DNA of 64,000 nucleotides from Sphingomonadaceae bacterium. Its GTDB lineage: Bacteria; Pseudomonadota; Alphaproteobacteria; Sphingomonadales; Sphingomonadaceae. The DNA lies in the NCBI GenBank assembly GCA_024236195.1, contig JACKKZ010000005.1:124001-188000 (forward strand), in the 5' to 3' direction. A program made the position numbers and the translations under genes. A model generated the notes under the pieces. That model made no database searches. It saw nothing but the letters and a program-made list of their open reading frames with translations, and was not told the DNA's origin. Each line of letters starts with the position of its first letter. Position 1 is the first letter of the stretch. Of the stretch, positions 18,272-26,654 are shown piece by piece.

Positions 18272-18679
18272 ATGTTGTGGATCGAGCCAATGTCAAACAA
18301 AGCGGTTGCTGCCCTGTCCGTGGTGCTAGCCCTGTCGCTACAGGGGGGCTGCGTGACTAAGGCCGCCGCCAATGATTGCTCAGTCACCGGGGCCAAGAAC
18401 CTCTCGCCACAAATTGGCGAAGAGGAACTGTGCCGCAGTTTTGGAAACACACTGGCCGCTGAGTTGGCCGGGCTTGAAGCCTCAGATAAAGCCGCAGGTC
18501 TCAAGATCGCAATCGACCTGACCCGGAAAGGGTCGGCGGAAGCGCGCGTGACCACAGGGGATGGCAGCGATGCGGGTGACTATCCGGTGGTCGGCATTGA
18601 TGTGATGGACAGGCCGCTTGGCCTCAGGGATGTTGATCAGCTGGCAAAAGCAGTGGCAAAGATGCTGGTAGATCGGTAA
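18272..18679 (+). CDS. Small putative lipoprotein
   Basis: I do not recognise a family. The protein has up to 135 residues. The N-terminal hydrophobic stretch AVAALSVVLALSLQGGC ends in a lipobox-like cysteine, so it is probably exported and lipidated. The remaining about 105 residues contain two further cysteines (NDCSVTG, ELCRSF) that could form a disulfide, and a mixed alpha/beta pattern ending in a helical segment (VDQLAKAVAKMLVDR). Start choice is uncertain. ATG 18272 sits one base after GGAGG, an in-frame TTG at 18275 has better spacing, and ATG 18290 starts at the signal peptide. Its position between two RTX genes suggests a helper or inhibitor role, which is only a guess. Confidence 0.6.
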   Translation: MLWIEPMSNKAVAALSVVLALSLQGGCVTKAAANDCSVTGAKNLSPQIGEEELCRSFGNTLAAELAGLEASDKAAGLKIAIDLTRKGSAEARVTTGDGSDAGDYPVVGIDVMDRPLGLRDVDQLAKAVAKMLVDR

Positions 18680-18727
18680 CAACTGCAACCATATGGACGC
18701 AGGTTTAGGCAACAGGAAGAGATAGCG

Positions 18728-21451
18728 ATGTTCATGGTCAACAGGTTTACGCGCGACATGAGCTATTCGGGCGAAGGGCTGATCCAGTTCGACAATGTCG
18801 GGATCGACATCGACATGTCGGAAAAAGACCCTTTCCACATGGGCGGCTGCACATGCCTGGGCTGCATGGCGCATGACAGTGGCAAGCTCTTCCAGCCGGG
18901 CAGCGACAGCGATGCGACCATTGACTCCATTCCCAACAGCACGGCAACCACTGCCACGCTGACCCCCGGCAGCGCCCAGAGCAGTGCGATTGACACGGCG
19001 GGAGACAGTGACTGGTTCCGCATTACGCTGCAAGCGGGCCAGACCAATACGTTCACGACTTTCCTCCCCGGAGGCGGGCTGCCGGACAGCATTCTGACCC
19101 TGCGCAATTCCAGTGGCGCGATCATTACCTCGAATGATGATGCCAACACATCGGCTGGTCTCTATTACTCCGAGATCACTTTCACGGCGACGACCAGCGG
19201 CACCTATTACCTTGATGTCACTGGCTATTCGACGGCGACTGGCGAGTATTATGTTTCCAGCTCACGCCCAGTCAACGATGCCGTGGGTGGGACAGCGGCC
19301 ACGGCCGGCAGTTTGACGATTGGCGGCGCGGCGACGACCGGCGCGATTGACCAGGATGGCGACCGGGACTGGTATGCGGTGACGCTGGAAGCCGGGCAGA
19401 TTTACGAGTTCACGACCTATGCCACGGGCGGTGCGTCTGATGCGGACACCACGCTGACCATCCGCGATGCCAATGGCAATGTGCTGGCCTGGAATGATGA
19501 CAGCTCCGGCACCTATTCCCGGGTCCGTTTCGAGGCCACTTCGTCAGCGACCTATTACATCGACGTTGGTGGCTGGGCGGATTCGTCCAGCGGGGCATAT
19601 GAGCTGCAAGCCATCGTTGCGCCGCCGCTGCAGGAATTCACGAACGACCAGATCGCTGACCAGTTGCTTTACGGCTATTGGGGCGGTGAAGCCGCTGCGC
19701 GCCGGTTTAACGTAGCCCCCGGCGGTTCTTTGACAGTCAATGTTTCCGGCCTCACTGCAAACGGGCAATATCTCGCCCGCGAAGCGCTGAATTTGTGGGC
19801 AGATGTGTTGGGTATCACTTTCACCGAAGTGACCTCCGGTGCGCAGATCACCATTGATGACAGTGATGACGGTGCATACACTTCAACCTCGCGTTCGGGC
19901 AATTTTATCACCGGCGCGACCGTGAATGTCTCGACCGCGTGGCTGTCAACCTCCGGCACGACGCTGGACAGCTATTCCTTCCAGACATTCCTGCATGAAA
20001 TCGGCCATGCGCTGGGGCTGGGCCATGGCGGGAACTACAATTCCTCTGCCAGCTACATCCAGGATGCGAGCTATCTCAACGATGCGTGGTCCACCACCAT
20101 CATGTCCTATTTTGACCAGAACGAGAACAGCTTCTTCGACAACCTCAATTTCAGCCGCGTTTTCGCTGTTTCGCCGATGAGCGCCGATATCGTCGCGATC
20201 CAGGAAGCCTATGGCGTGGCGACGACGACCCGGACCGGCGATACTATCTACGGTGTGGGTAATAATTCGGGCCGCGACATTTATGGTGTTGGCGCCAATG
20301 CGACAAACAATTCGGGCAATCTGCTGGCCTTCACCATTGTCGACAATGGCGGCATTGATACGCTCAATTACTCCAGCTTCTCCGCGGCCCAGCTTATCAA
20401 CCTGAATGCAGAAACCTTCTCCAATGTCGGTGGCAGCATTGGTAATATGAGCATTGCGCGAGGAACAGTAATTGAAAATGCCGTGGCTGGGTCCGGCAAT
20501 GACCAGCTGATCGGCAATGCTGTTGCCAATTTCCTCACAGGTGGGCTGGGCAATGACAGCATTGATGGCGGATCGAATGTGGATACCGCGATCGTCAGCG
20601 GAAACCGCAGCACCTATACGATCACTCAGACTTCGACCGGGGTTTTCCAGGTCGTGGGTGCGGATGGCACTGACACGCTGACCAATGTCGAGTTCCTCCA
20701 GTTTGACGACCAGACGATGCGCCTGCTTCCCGGCACTGGCGTATCGGTCAATTTCGAAACTGCTGATCGCTCGGTCTACCAGGCCGCAATGAACAATATC
20801 CGTGACTTTGACGGCAATGCGCTGGGCGGGAATGGCGGCTGGCTGCGGATCGGCTCTGCCGATGTCGATGGCGATGGCGATGTGGACCAGATCCTTGTCA
20901 ATTCGCAGATCGGTCGTTTTGCCACGGTTGGCGGTTATGATGACGGCCTCTATTATTTCGATGACCATGGCTGGGCGGGCGAGACCCGCGTGGTGGGCAT
21001 CTATATCGACCCGCTGGTGGCATCGGGTGATGTTGTGGCCGGCGGCCCCAATGACAGCCAGCGCCGCTTCCAGAACGATCTGGAGATCGAGAACATCAAC
21101 CGTGTCCTGGGCGCTGATGACTATGATGGTGATGGCCTGCAGGAAGTCTATTTCGCGCTGACCGATGGTACCGCCTACCTGCATGCCTACATGCACGCGG
21201 ATGGCAATATCCGTTATGCCAACTATCAGAGCCAGCAGCAGGTGATCGACTTCCTGACCGCCAATGGTTATGATTCAAGCACTTGGGCTGACTGGTTCCC
21301 GGCCGGGCAGGAAGATGATGCCAAGGGCGTCGACGTTATGGAGCCGGAGGCCATGGGCCTGTTCGAAGCAGCGATCCTCAATCCAGCGGGCGAGCCGGAC
21401 CCGATGGCGTCGTTCCGCTTTATTGAACATCAGCACGAAGTGTTCGCCTGA
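18728..21451 (+). CDS. Serralysin-like secreted zinc metalloprotease with PPC domains
   Basis: A 907-residue protein. The zinc-binding signature HEIGHALGLGHGG starts near residue 423, and a Met-turn follows at about residue 459 (TIMSYFDQNE), as in the M10 serralysin family. Before the catalytic domain are two bacterial pre-peptidase C-terminal (PPC) domains at about residues 70-180 and 190-295 (DWFRITLQAGQT, DWYAVTLEAGQI). After it comes a short RTX stretch (GNDQLIGNAVANFLTGGLGND). The last 306 residues (602-907) form the module shared with the 12812 protein. The N-terminus has no Sec signal but an odd cysteine cluster (GGCTCLGC, about residues 38-45). Type I secretion is likely. All zinc ligands are present, so it is probably active. 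Confidence 0.88.
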   Translation: MFMVNRFTRDMSYSGEGLIQFDNVGIDIDMSEKDPFHMGGCTCLGCMAHDSGKLFQPGSDSDATIDSIPNSTATTATLTPGSAQSSAIDTAGDSDWFRITLQAGQTNTFTTFLPGGGLPDSILTLRNSSGAIITSNDDANTSAGLYYSEITFTATTSGTYYLDVTGYSTATGEYYVSSSRPVNDAVGGTAATAGSLTIGGAATTGAIDQDGDRDWYAVTLEAGQIYEFTTYATGGASDADTTLTIRDANGNVLAWNDDSSGTYSRVRFEATSSATYYIDVGGWADSSSGAYELQAIVAPPLQEFTNDQIADQLLYGYWGGEAAARRFNVAPGGSLTVNVSGLTANGQYLAREALNLWADVLGITFTEVTSGAQITIDDSDDGAYTSTSRSGNFITGATVNVSTAWLSTSGTTLDSYSFQTFLHEIGHALGLGHGGNYNSSASYIQDASYLNDAWSTTIMSYFDQNENSFFDNLNFSRVFAVSPMSADIVAIQEAYGVATTTRTGDTIYGVGNNSGRDIYGVGANATNNSGNLLAFTIVDNGGIDTLNYSSFSAAQLINLNAETFSNVGGSIGNMSIARGTVIENAVAGSGNDQLIGNAVANFLTGGLGNDSIDGGSNVDTAIVSGNRSTYTITQTSTGVFQVVGADGTDTLTNVEFLQFDDQTMRLLPGTGVSVNFETADRSVYQAAMNNIRDFDGNALGGNGGWLRIGSADVDGDGDVDQILVNSQIGRFATVGGYDDGLYYFDDHGWAGETRVVGIYIDPLVASGDVVAGGPNDSQRRFQNDLEIENINRVLGADDYDGDGLQEVYFALTDGTAYLHAYMHADGNIRYANYQSQQQVIDFLTANGYDSSTWADWFPAGQEDDAKGVDVMEPEAMGLFEAAILNPAGEPDPMASFRFIEHQHEVFA

Positions 21452-21566
21452 TATCAGGATTGGCAAGTTTCTGTTGAAACCAGTTGTCTGCGAGATCGTC
21501 TGCGGGCAATAGGGGAGTGTGCTGGCGCGGACCGGCAGCAAATTCGCACTCGAACAGGATGCCTTT

Positions 21567-22769
21567 ATGTCTGATGGCCATGGCCCGTCGCTGGCTGGTT
21601 TTGAACCGATGGATGCACTGCTGCTGGAAGAGCAGCTGAGCGAAGACGAGCGCATGCTGCGCGATGCTGCACGCGATTTTGCGCAGAGTGAATTGCAGCC
21701 CCGCGTGATCGAGGCCTATCGTGAGGAAACGGTCGCGCCAGAGCTCTTCCCGCTGATGGGGCAAGCGGGGTTGCTGGGGGTGACTATCCCCGAAGAGCTG
21801 GGCGGGCTGGGCGCAGGCTATGTCACCTATGGCCTGGTCGCGCGCGAGATCGAGCGGGTGGACAGCGGCTATCGCTCAATGATGAGCGTGCAGTCCAGTC
21901 TCGTCATGTATCCGATCCACGCCTATGGCTCGCCCGAACAGCATCGCAAATACCTCCCCGGCCTCGCCAGCGGTGAACTGATCGGCTGCTTCGGCCTGAC
22001 CGAGCCTGATGCTGGCTCCGACCCTGCCGGGATGCGCACCACGGCGCGCAAGGTGGATGGCGGCTATATCCTTAATGGCAGCAAGATGTGGATTTCCAAC
22101 GCGCCGATTGCCGATGTCTTCGTCGTCTGGGCAAAGTCGGACGCGCATGAAGGGGCAATTCGCGGCTTCGTGCTGGAAAAGGGGATGAAGGGTCTCTCGG
22201 CTCCCAAGGTTGGCGGGAAGCTGAGCCTGCGTGCCTCGGTCACCGGCGAAATTGTGATGGACGATGTCGAAGTCAGCGAAGATGCGCTGTTGCCCAACGT
22301 CAGCGGGCTGAAAGGCCCGTTCGGCTGCCTCAATCGTGCGCGCTTTGGCATTGCCTGGGGCAGCATGGGCGCGGCGGAATTCTGCTGGCAGGCAGCGCTT
22401 GCCTATGGGCTGGAGCGCAAGCAGTTTGGCAAGCCGCTGGCGCAGACGCAGCTGTTCCAGCTCAAGCTCGCCAATATGCAGACCGAGATCACACTGGGCC
22501 TGCAGGCGGCACTACGTGTCGGGCGGTTGCTGGAGGAAGGCAAGGCCGCGCCGGAGATGATTTCACTCATCAAACGCAACAATTGCGGTAAGGCGCTGGA
22601 GATCGCCCGCCACGCGCGCGATATGCACGGCGGCAACGGCATTTCCGAAGAATTCCAGGTGATCCGTCACATGATCAACCTCGAAACGGTGAACACCTAT
22701 GAGGGGACGCATGATGTCCATGCGCTGATCCTTGGTCGCGCCCAGACAGGCTTGCAGGCTTTCTTCTGA
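21567..22769 (+). CDS. gcdH: Acyl-CoA dehydrogenase, glutaryl-CoA dehydrogenase type
   Basis: A 400-residue flavoenzyme. Acyl-CoA dehydrogenase blocks are present: FGLTEPDAGSDPAGM (FAD/substrate loop), LNGSKMWISNAPIADVFVVWAK, RKQFGKPLAQTQLFQLKLA and DMHGGNGISEEFQVIRH. The catalytic glutamate is in NTYEGTHDVHALILGRA. This combination fits glutaryl-CoA dehydrogenase, which oxidatively decarboxylates glutaryl-CoA to crotonyl-CoA during lysine and tryptophan breakdown and passes electrons to ETF. I chose ATG 21567, preceded by CAGGA with proper spacing. The gene stands alone, with a strong hairpin after it. Confidence 0.85.
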   Translation: MSDGHGPSLAGFEPMDALLLEEQLSEDERMLRDAARDFAQSELQPRVIEAYREETVAPELFPLMGQAGLLGVTIPEELGGLGAGYVTYGLVAREIERVDSGYRSMMSVQSSLVMYPIHAYGSPEQHRKYLPGLASGELIGCFGLTEPDAGSDPAGMRTTARKVDGGYILNGSKMWISNAPIADVFVVWAKSDAHEGAIRGFVLEKGMKGLSAPKVGGKLSLRASVTGEIVMDDVEVSEDALLPNVSGLKGPFGCLNRARFGIAWGSMGAAEFCWQAALAYGLERKQFGKPLAQTQLFQLKLANMQTEITLGLQAALRVGRLLEEGKAAPEMISLIKRNNCGKALEIARHARDMHGGNGISEEFQVIRHMINLETVNTYEGTHDVHALILGRAQTGLQAFF

Positions 22770-22781
22770 CTTGCTTGGCAA

Positions 22782-22819
22782 GAGAATGCCCTGCGCCGAG
22801 CCCGGCACAGGGCATTCTC
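22782..22819. terminator. Hairpin between convergent genes
   Basis: GAGAATGCCCTG at 22782-22793 and its exact complement CAGGGCATTCTC at 22808-22819 form a 12-base-pair stem with a 14-base loop. It lies 13 bases after the acyl-CoA dehydrogenase stop and 16 bases beyond the P450 stop on the other strand, so it could end transcription from both sides. No T-tract follows. Confidence 0.6.
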
Positions 22820-22834
22820 ATCGCTGCCATGGCG

Positions 22835-24001
22835 TCAACTGCGCGCCAGCACCAGCTTGCGCGGACTGCGGAAGTTGGAAGAAGAGACCCAGGGCAATTC
22901 CTCGTCCACGCGCTTGAAATCGGGGATCGCCGTGAGCATTTCCTCGAACAGGATTTGCGTGGCTACGCGTGCCAGCATTGAGCCGAGGCAGGAATGGACT
23001 CCGCCGCCAAAGCCGAGATGCCGCTTGGGCCGCCGCGTGATGTCGTAGAAGTCCGGATTCTCGAACATGCGCTCGTCACGATTGGCGGAGCCATAGGCGA
23101 GGATCACAGCATCGCCTTCCTTCATCACTTGCCCGTGCAACTCCACATCGCGCGTCAGCGTACGTTTGAAGCGCTGGGCAGAGGTGTTGTAGCGTAGCGA
23201 TTCTTCCATCGCGTCTGGGATCAGGGACAGGTCCGCCGCCAGTGCCCGCCGCGCATCATGGTGATCGGCGAGGTTCAGTGCGAACATGCCGAGAAAGCCG
23301 GAAAGGCTTTCGATCCCCGCCATAATCAGGGTTGTCACCGTTAGCTGCACTTCCTTGTCGAGCAACTTCTCCCCGTCGATTTCGGCAGTGATGAAGTTGG
23401 ATAGCAGATCGTCGCCGGGGTTCTTCTTGCGCTCCTGCACCAGATTTTCGGCATAGCCGGCCATCCAGTGGAAGGCTGCGAGATGTTCCGGTGCTTTCTG
23501 GCGCGTTACCGGGTCAGTCTGCACCATCAGCACGGCATTATCGCGCACTTCGTCAGCATTATCGAAGGGCAGGGCGAAGAGGTAGAACAGCAAATCGACA
23601 GTCAGCTTGCTCCCAACTTCGCTGACAAAATCAAAACTATCGCGCCCTTCCAGCGCGGCCAGATGCCTGCGGATGGAATCGCGCGCTGGCTCAATTGCGT
23701 GGTCCAGTGCGCGCTTTGTCATGGCCGACTGGATCAGCCCGCGCAGCCGGTCATGCCGGGGCGGATCAGTACTGCCCAGCGTGGCACCTGCACGGCCGGG
23801 AAATTCATCGACAAGGTTGCCCTTGGCCGAGCTGTAGGTCCGCCAGTCAGTCAGCGCATTCAATATGTCGTGATAGCGGGACAACACCCATTTGCCTGCC
23901 TCGTCGCTCCAGAAGCAGGGATATTCATCGCGCAACATTTTATAGGCGGGAAACGGGTCCGCATCGAAGCTTGGCGAATAGGGATCAAACCGAAAGGCCA
24001 T
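22835..24001 (-). CDS. Cytochrome P450
   Basis: A 388-residue soluble bacterial P450. The heme-binding loop is FGGGVHSCLGSMLARV with the thiolate cysteine. The K-helix ExxR is EESLR. The I-helix oxygen-activation segment reads IMAGIESLSG, with a glutamate and a serine where a Thr is usual. The C-helix segment has DPPRHDRLRG. ATG 24001 is chosen because AGGAGAGGA lies just upstream on that strand. The gene is divergent from an AraC-type regulator, which probably controls it. No ferredoxin or reductase is adjacent. Substrate unknown. Confidence 0.88.
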   Translation of the reverse strand: MAFRFDPYSPSFDADPFPAYKMLRDEYPCFWSDEAGKWVLSRYHDILNALTDWRTYSSAKGNLVDEFPGRAGATLGSTDPPRHDRLRGLIQSAMTKRALDHAIEPARDSIRRHLAALEGRDSFDFVSEVGSKLTVDLLFYLFALPFDNADEVRDNAVLMVQTDPVTRQKAPEHLAAFHWMAGYAENLVQERKKNPGDDLLSNFITAEIDGEKLLDKEVQLTVTTLIMAGIESLSGFLGMFALNLADHHDARRALAADLSLIPDAMEESLRYNTSAQRFKRTLTRDVELHGQVMKEGDAVILAYGSANRDERMFENPDFYDITRRPKRHLGFGGGVHSCLGSMLARVATQILFEEMLTAIPDFKRVDEELPWVSSSNFRSPRKLVLARS

Positions 24002-24115
24002 GGACAATCCTCTCCTGTGCTTATTGCGGGATTGTGATGGGCAAGGCCCTTTTGGGCGATTGACCATTCCAACTAAGATTTGCACTTTTCATGCAAACGG
24101 ACCAGCATAGGCCCC

Positions 24116-25021
24116 ATGACACGCCATCAGGATGTTTCCCGCTTTGCCCTCTATGGCGAAGGTGAAGGGATAGATATTGCGCCTGAGTTCATCCATATGG
24201 AGCCAATTTCGGCCCGATCGAGCCTCTTTGAATGGCAGATCGCTCCCCATTCGCATCCCGGTATCTTCCAACTCCTGTTCCTTGAGAAGGGCATGGGAGA
24301 GCTGACTACGGATGGACAAAGCATTCAGTTACGACCTGCCGCGCTGGTGGCACTGCCCAGCGGCTGCATCCATGCGTTTCGGTTTGAGCCAGGCGCGGAA
24401 GGCTGGGTGCTTTCGCTGGCCAGCCAGTTAATGCAGGATCCCCGGCTGGCGGGGCTGGCCCCGGCTCAGCTGGAGGAAAATGCTGTGCCTCGCTGGGTGC
24501 ACGTGGAGCCCGAAGATGCCACCGCGCGCAATTTCGCCCGTGCCATGCAGGATGTGCGGCTGGGGTTGGGCGAACAGATTGCTGGAAGCCTGCCAGATTT
24601 GCTGGTTGCCAGATTGGCGGTTGCCTTGCTGCTGGCTCACGCCTTGCTGGCAGGCAAGGGCAGTAATGCCCAGCGTCCGGGGAGACGAGAAGAGCTGGTG
24701 CGCCGTTTCCGGGCAGAAGTAGAACTGCGGTTCAGGGACGGGGCGGGGGTGGATATCTATGCTTCCCGCTTGGGCACAACCGCCGCCACGCTTACCCGTG
24801 CCTGCCGTGAAGTGCTGGGCAAGCCCCCCGGCGAACTGGTACTGGATCGTGTATTGCTGGAGGCGATGCGCAACCTGACTTTCACCGGTTCCACCATCGG
24901 CCAGGTGGCTGAAGGGTTGGGCTTTTCCGACATGGCCTATTTCAGCCGGTTCTTTCGTAAGCGGACGGGCCTGAGCCCAAGTGAATTTCGCCGCCGCAGG
25001 GCGTGGATCAGGCGAGATTGA
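24116..25021 (+). CDS. AraC-family transcriptional regulator
   Basis: A 301-residue regulator with an N-terminal cupin-like effector domain (WQIAPHSHPGIFQLLFLEKGMGEL) and a C-terminal double helix-turn-helix. The first HTH is around VDIYASRLGTTAATLTRACRE. The second contains STIGQVAEGLGFSDMAYFSRFFRKRTGLSPSEFRRR, the AraC signature. The organisation resembles PobR-type activators of aromatic catabolism. It is divergent from the P450 gene and the 114-base gap presumably holds both promoters. Effector unknown. The ATG at 24116 gives the natural family start. Confidence 0.85.
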   Translation: MTRHQDVSRFALYGEGEGIDIAPEFIHMEPISARSSLFEWQIAPHSHPGIFQLLFLEKGMGELTTDGQSIQLRPAALVALPSGCIHAFRFEPGAEGWVLSLASQLMQDPRLAGLAPAQLEENAVPRWVHVEPEDATARNFARAMQDVRLGLGEQIAGSLPDLLVARLAVALLLAHALLAGKGSNAQRPGRREELVRRFRAEVELRFRDGAGVDIYASRLGTTAATLTRACREVLGKPPGELVLDRVLLEAMRNLTFTGSTIGQVAEGLGFSDMAYFSRFFRKRTGLSPSEFRRRRAWIRRD

Positions 25022-25392
25022 GGCTCGACAAGCGGACGCTTGGCAGGCAAATTCGCAAGATGGAATTGCAGGCTTACCTCACCCGGATTGCAGAAAGCTC
25101 GGAAAGCTACTTCCAGCAACACCTGGCCAAGGAAGATCTTGCACGGGTGGAAAAGCTGGCGGCTATGGCGCGCGAGGCAAGTGACCTTGAAACGCTACAG
25201 CATGATGCGCTCTATATTGGCTGGACTCCCGGTGACTTGCGCACGGGTGAGTTGAAAGAGGTGTTGCTGCCGCTGATTGCCGCCATGCTGGAATATGTCC
25301 GCGCGGGAAGCGAGCAGGCCGACAAGGCGTTGTTGCAAGCATGGCTGGCATTCCATGAAGAGCGGATCAAGGTGCTGATCCACTGCCTGTAG
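25018..25392 (+). CDS. Hypothetical protein, mostly helical
   Basis: I do not recognise a family. From a TTG at 25018 that overlaps the AraC stop the protein has 124 residues; a GTG at 25003 and an ATG at 25063 are other starts in the same frame. It is charged and predicted helical (AKEDLARVEKLAAMAREASDLETLQHDALYIGW), without signal peptide or membrane segments, and ends in VLIHCL. The overlap suggests co-expression with the AraC regulator. It converges on the ArsR gene, 18 bases away. Confidence 0.55.
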   Translation: MRLDKRTLGRQIRKMELQAYLTRIAESSESYFQQHLAKEDLARVEKLAAMAREASDLETLQHDALYIGWTPGDLRTGELKEVLLPLIAAMLEYVRAGSEQADKALLQAWLAFHEERIKVLIHCL

Positions 25393-25410
25393 CGAAGGCA
25401 CACGCCGAAT

Positions 25411-25746
25411 TCAGGCCGTCTCGCAGGCTTCGCCCTGTTCTGCGCAATTCTGGCAGAAGATTTCGTAGAGCGAACCGATCAGCGCGCGGGCATCGCCGCT
25501 GGCAAGGGAATACCAGACATATTGCGATTCCCGGCGCGTCTTGACCAGTTTTTCGCGCCGCAGGATCCCTAAATGCTGGGACAGGGCAGATTGTGACAGC
25601 GGCACTTTCTGGGTGAGTTCGCCCACCGTCATTTCCTGCTCCGACAATTGGCACAGGATCATCAGGCGCGATTCATTCGCCATCGACTTGAGCAGGGTGG
25701 TCGCACGTGAGGCGTTTTCCTGCATTTGTTCGAGGGGAATGTCCAA
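25411..25746 (-). CDS. ArsR-family persulfide-sensing repressor, sHdrR/SqrR-like
   Basis: A winged-helix repressor of 111 residues. The recognition helix is in LSQSALSQHLGILRREKLVKTRR. Cys32 (in LMILCQL) and Cys98 (in YEIFCQNC) are 66 residues apart, the spacing of the two redox cysteines in SqrR, BigR and sHdrR. Those proteins form tetrasulfide or disulfide bridges with reactive sulfur and then release DNA. Two further cysteines (101, 108) follow. A TTG start at 25746 is well supported by GGAGG five bases upstream. It is the last gene of the hdr operon, so it would be part of its own regulon. Its likely operators are the inverted repeats at 32878, 37081, 38359 and 43124. Confidence 0.85.
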   Translation of the reverse strand: MDIPLEQMQENASRATTLLKSMANESRLMILCQLSEQEMTVGELTQKVPLSQSALSQHLGILRREKLVKTRRESQYVWYSLASGDARALIGSLYEIFCQNCAEQGEACETA

Positions 25747-25768
25747 CTCAGCCTCCAGATCACATCAT

Positions 25769-26206
25769 TCAGGCGCAGCCTTCAAACCCGTCCGCCGCCA
25801 TTTTGGCTTCATATGGTGCTGCAACATCCGAACCCGGCGTGAGCTCGCCCTTGGCGCTGGCCCAGTCGTCCGGCTTCAGAATGACCATCCAGTTAGCGTA
25901 AGGATCGGCGTTTGCAAGGCTCGGCTGTGCAACCAGCGCATCGTTGATGGCAACGATTTCGCCACCGGCAACAGTCTTGGCAGGGCCAACCCACTTGCCG
26001 CTTTCCACGATCGCACAGCTCTTGCCGGGCTTGATCGACTTGCCGACCTTCTTCGGAGTGAAGGCCACCAACTCGCCCGCGAGGGCCGTCGCGACCGTGG
26101 TCATACCGATCTTGATATTGCCGTCACCTTCCTCTGCAATCCAGATGTGGTTCTCCACATCGTAGAGCAAATCGTCGGGCAGGTTGCATCCGCGTACATT
26201 GGCCAT
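25769..26206 (-). CDS. lbpA: Lipoate-binding protein LbpA
   Basis: A GcvH-like lipoyl carrier of 145 residues. The lipoylation lysine is Lys71 in ESGKWVGP, replacing the ESVK context of glycine-cleavage H proteins, as known for LbpA proteins of sulfur oxidisers. Further GcvH-like features are TTVATALAGELVAFTPKKVG and the late NWMVILKPDDW strand. It carries the sulfur substrate on its lipoyl arm to and from the sHdr complex in the cytoplasm. It sits two bases after the unknown 148-residue gene and before the ArsR gene. A true glycine-cleavage H protein is unlikely because no gcvT/gcvP is near. Confidence 0.92.
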   Translation of the reverse strand: MANVRGCNLPDDLLYDVENHIWIAEEGDGNIKIGMTTVATALAGELVAFTPKKVGKSIKPGKSCAIVESGKWVGPAKTVAGGEIVAINDALVAQPSLANADPYANWMVILKPDDWASAKGELTPGSDVAAPYEAKMAADGFEGCA

Positions 26207-26207
26207 C

Positions 26208-26654
26208 TTAAACTCCCATGTGATCCCTCAGCTGTGCCCCCGAGACCCTTACAGCCTTGGAAGAACAGCAAAATTCCCCAATACCTGCTTCCTGCAGCTT
26301 GCCCCCGATAAACAAGGCCAAGTGCTTTGTCACCAGCCGCATCATGGCAAGATTGGCTTCGGCATCCTGCTCAAAACCATCGGCATGGATCAGGTTGTAG
26401 TGATAGGCCAGCTCGCGGCAGGTTTCGCGGCAGGCATTGAAGCTTGGATCGCCCTTGGCACCCTGACGATGGAGGGCGAGGAGGCGGAAACCTTCGCGTG
26501 TCGTATCCTCCGGTTCACCGCCATGGGCGATGATCCAGTTGGCAAGCACGTCTTCACCCGCAGCAAGCAATTCTTTTGCATGGTCAGCGGGGCTGGTGGC
26601 CCGGTCACCCGAATCCAGCCAGGCCTCGATATCGCTGACCGTGCGCAAGCTCAT
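26208..26654 (-). CDS. Unknown protein of the hdr operon, 148 residues
   Basis: I do not recognise this protein. It begins at ATG 26654, overlapping the shdrB2 stop by four bases, and ends two bases before lbpA, so it is translated with the sHdr proteins. It is helical and soluble. Cysteine-bearing segments are FNACRETCRELAYHY in the middle and GEFCCSSKAVRVSG near the end. The CxxxC and CC pairs are candidates for sulfur or metal binding. No ferredoxin motif, signal peptide or membrane helix is visible. From position it may be an accessory sulfur-transfer or assembly factor for sHdr/LbpA, which is inference. Confidence 0.75.
   Translation of the reverse strand: MSLRTVSDIEAWLDSGDRATSPADHAKELLAAGEDVLANWIIAHGGEPEDTTREGFRLLALHRQGAKGDPSFNACRETCRELAYHYNLIHADGFEQDAEANLAMMRLVTKHLALFIGGKLQEAGIGEFCCSSKAVRVSGAQLRDHMGV

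Noticed and set aside
19946..21196. Antisense open frame of about 416 codons inside the protease gene
   Set aside because: It overlaps the zinc site and shared C-terminal module on the plus strand, and its sequence is only a shadow of repeats.
25769..26206. Glycine-cleavage H protein
   Set aside because: The lipoyl site is ESGKW rather than ESVK, there are no gcvT/gcvP neighbours, and it is embedded in the sHdr operon, so LbpA is the better call.
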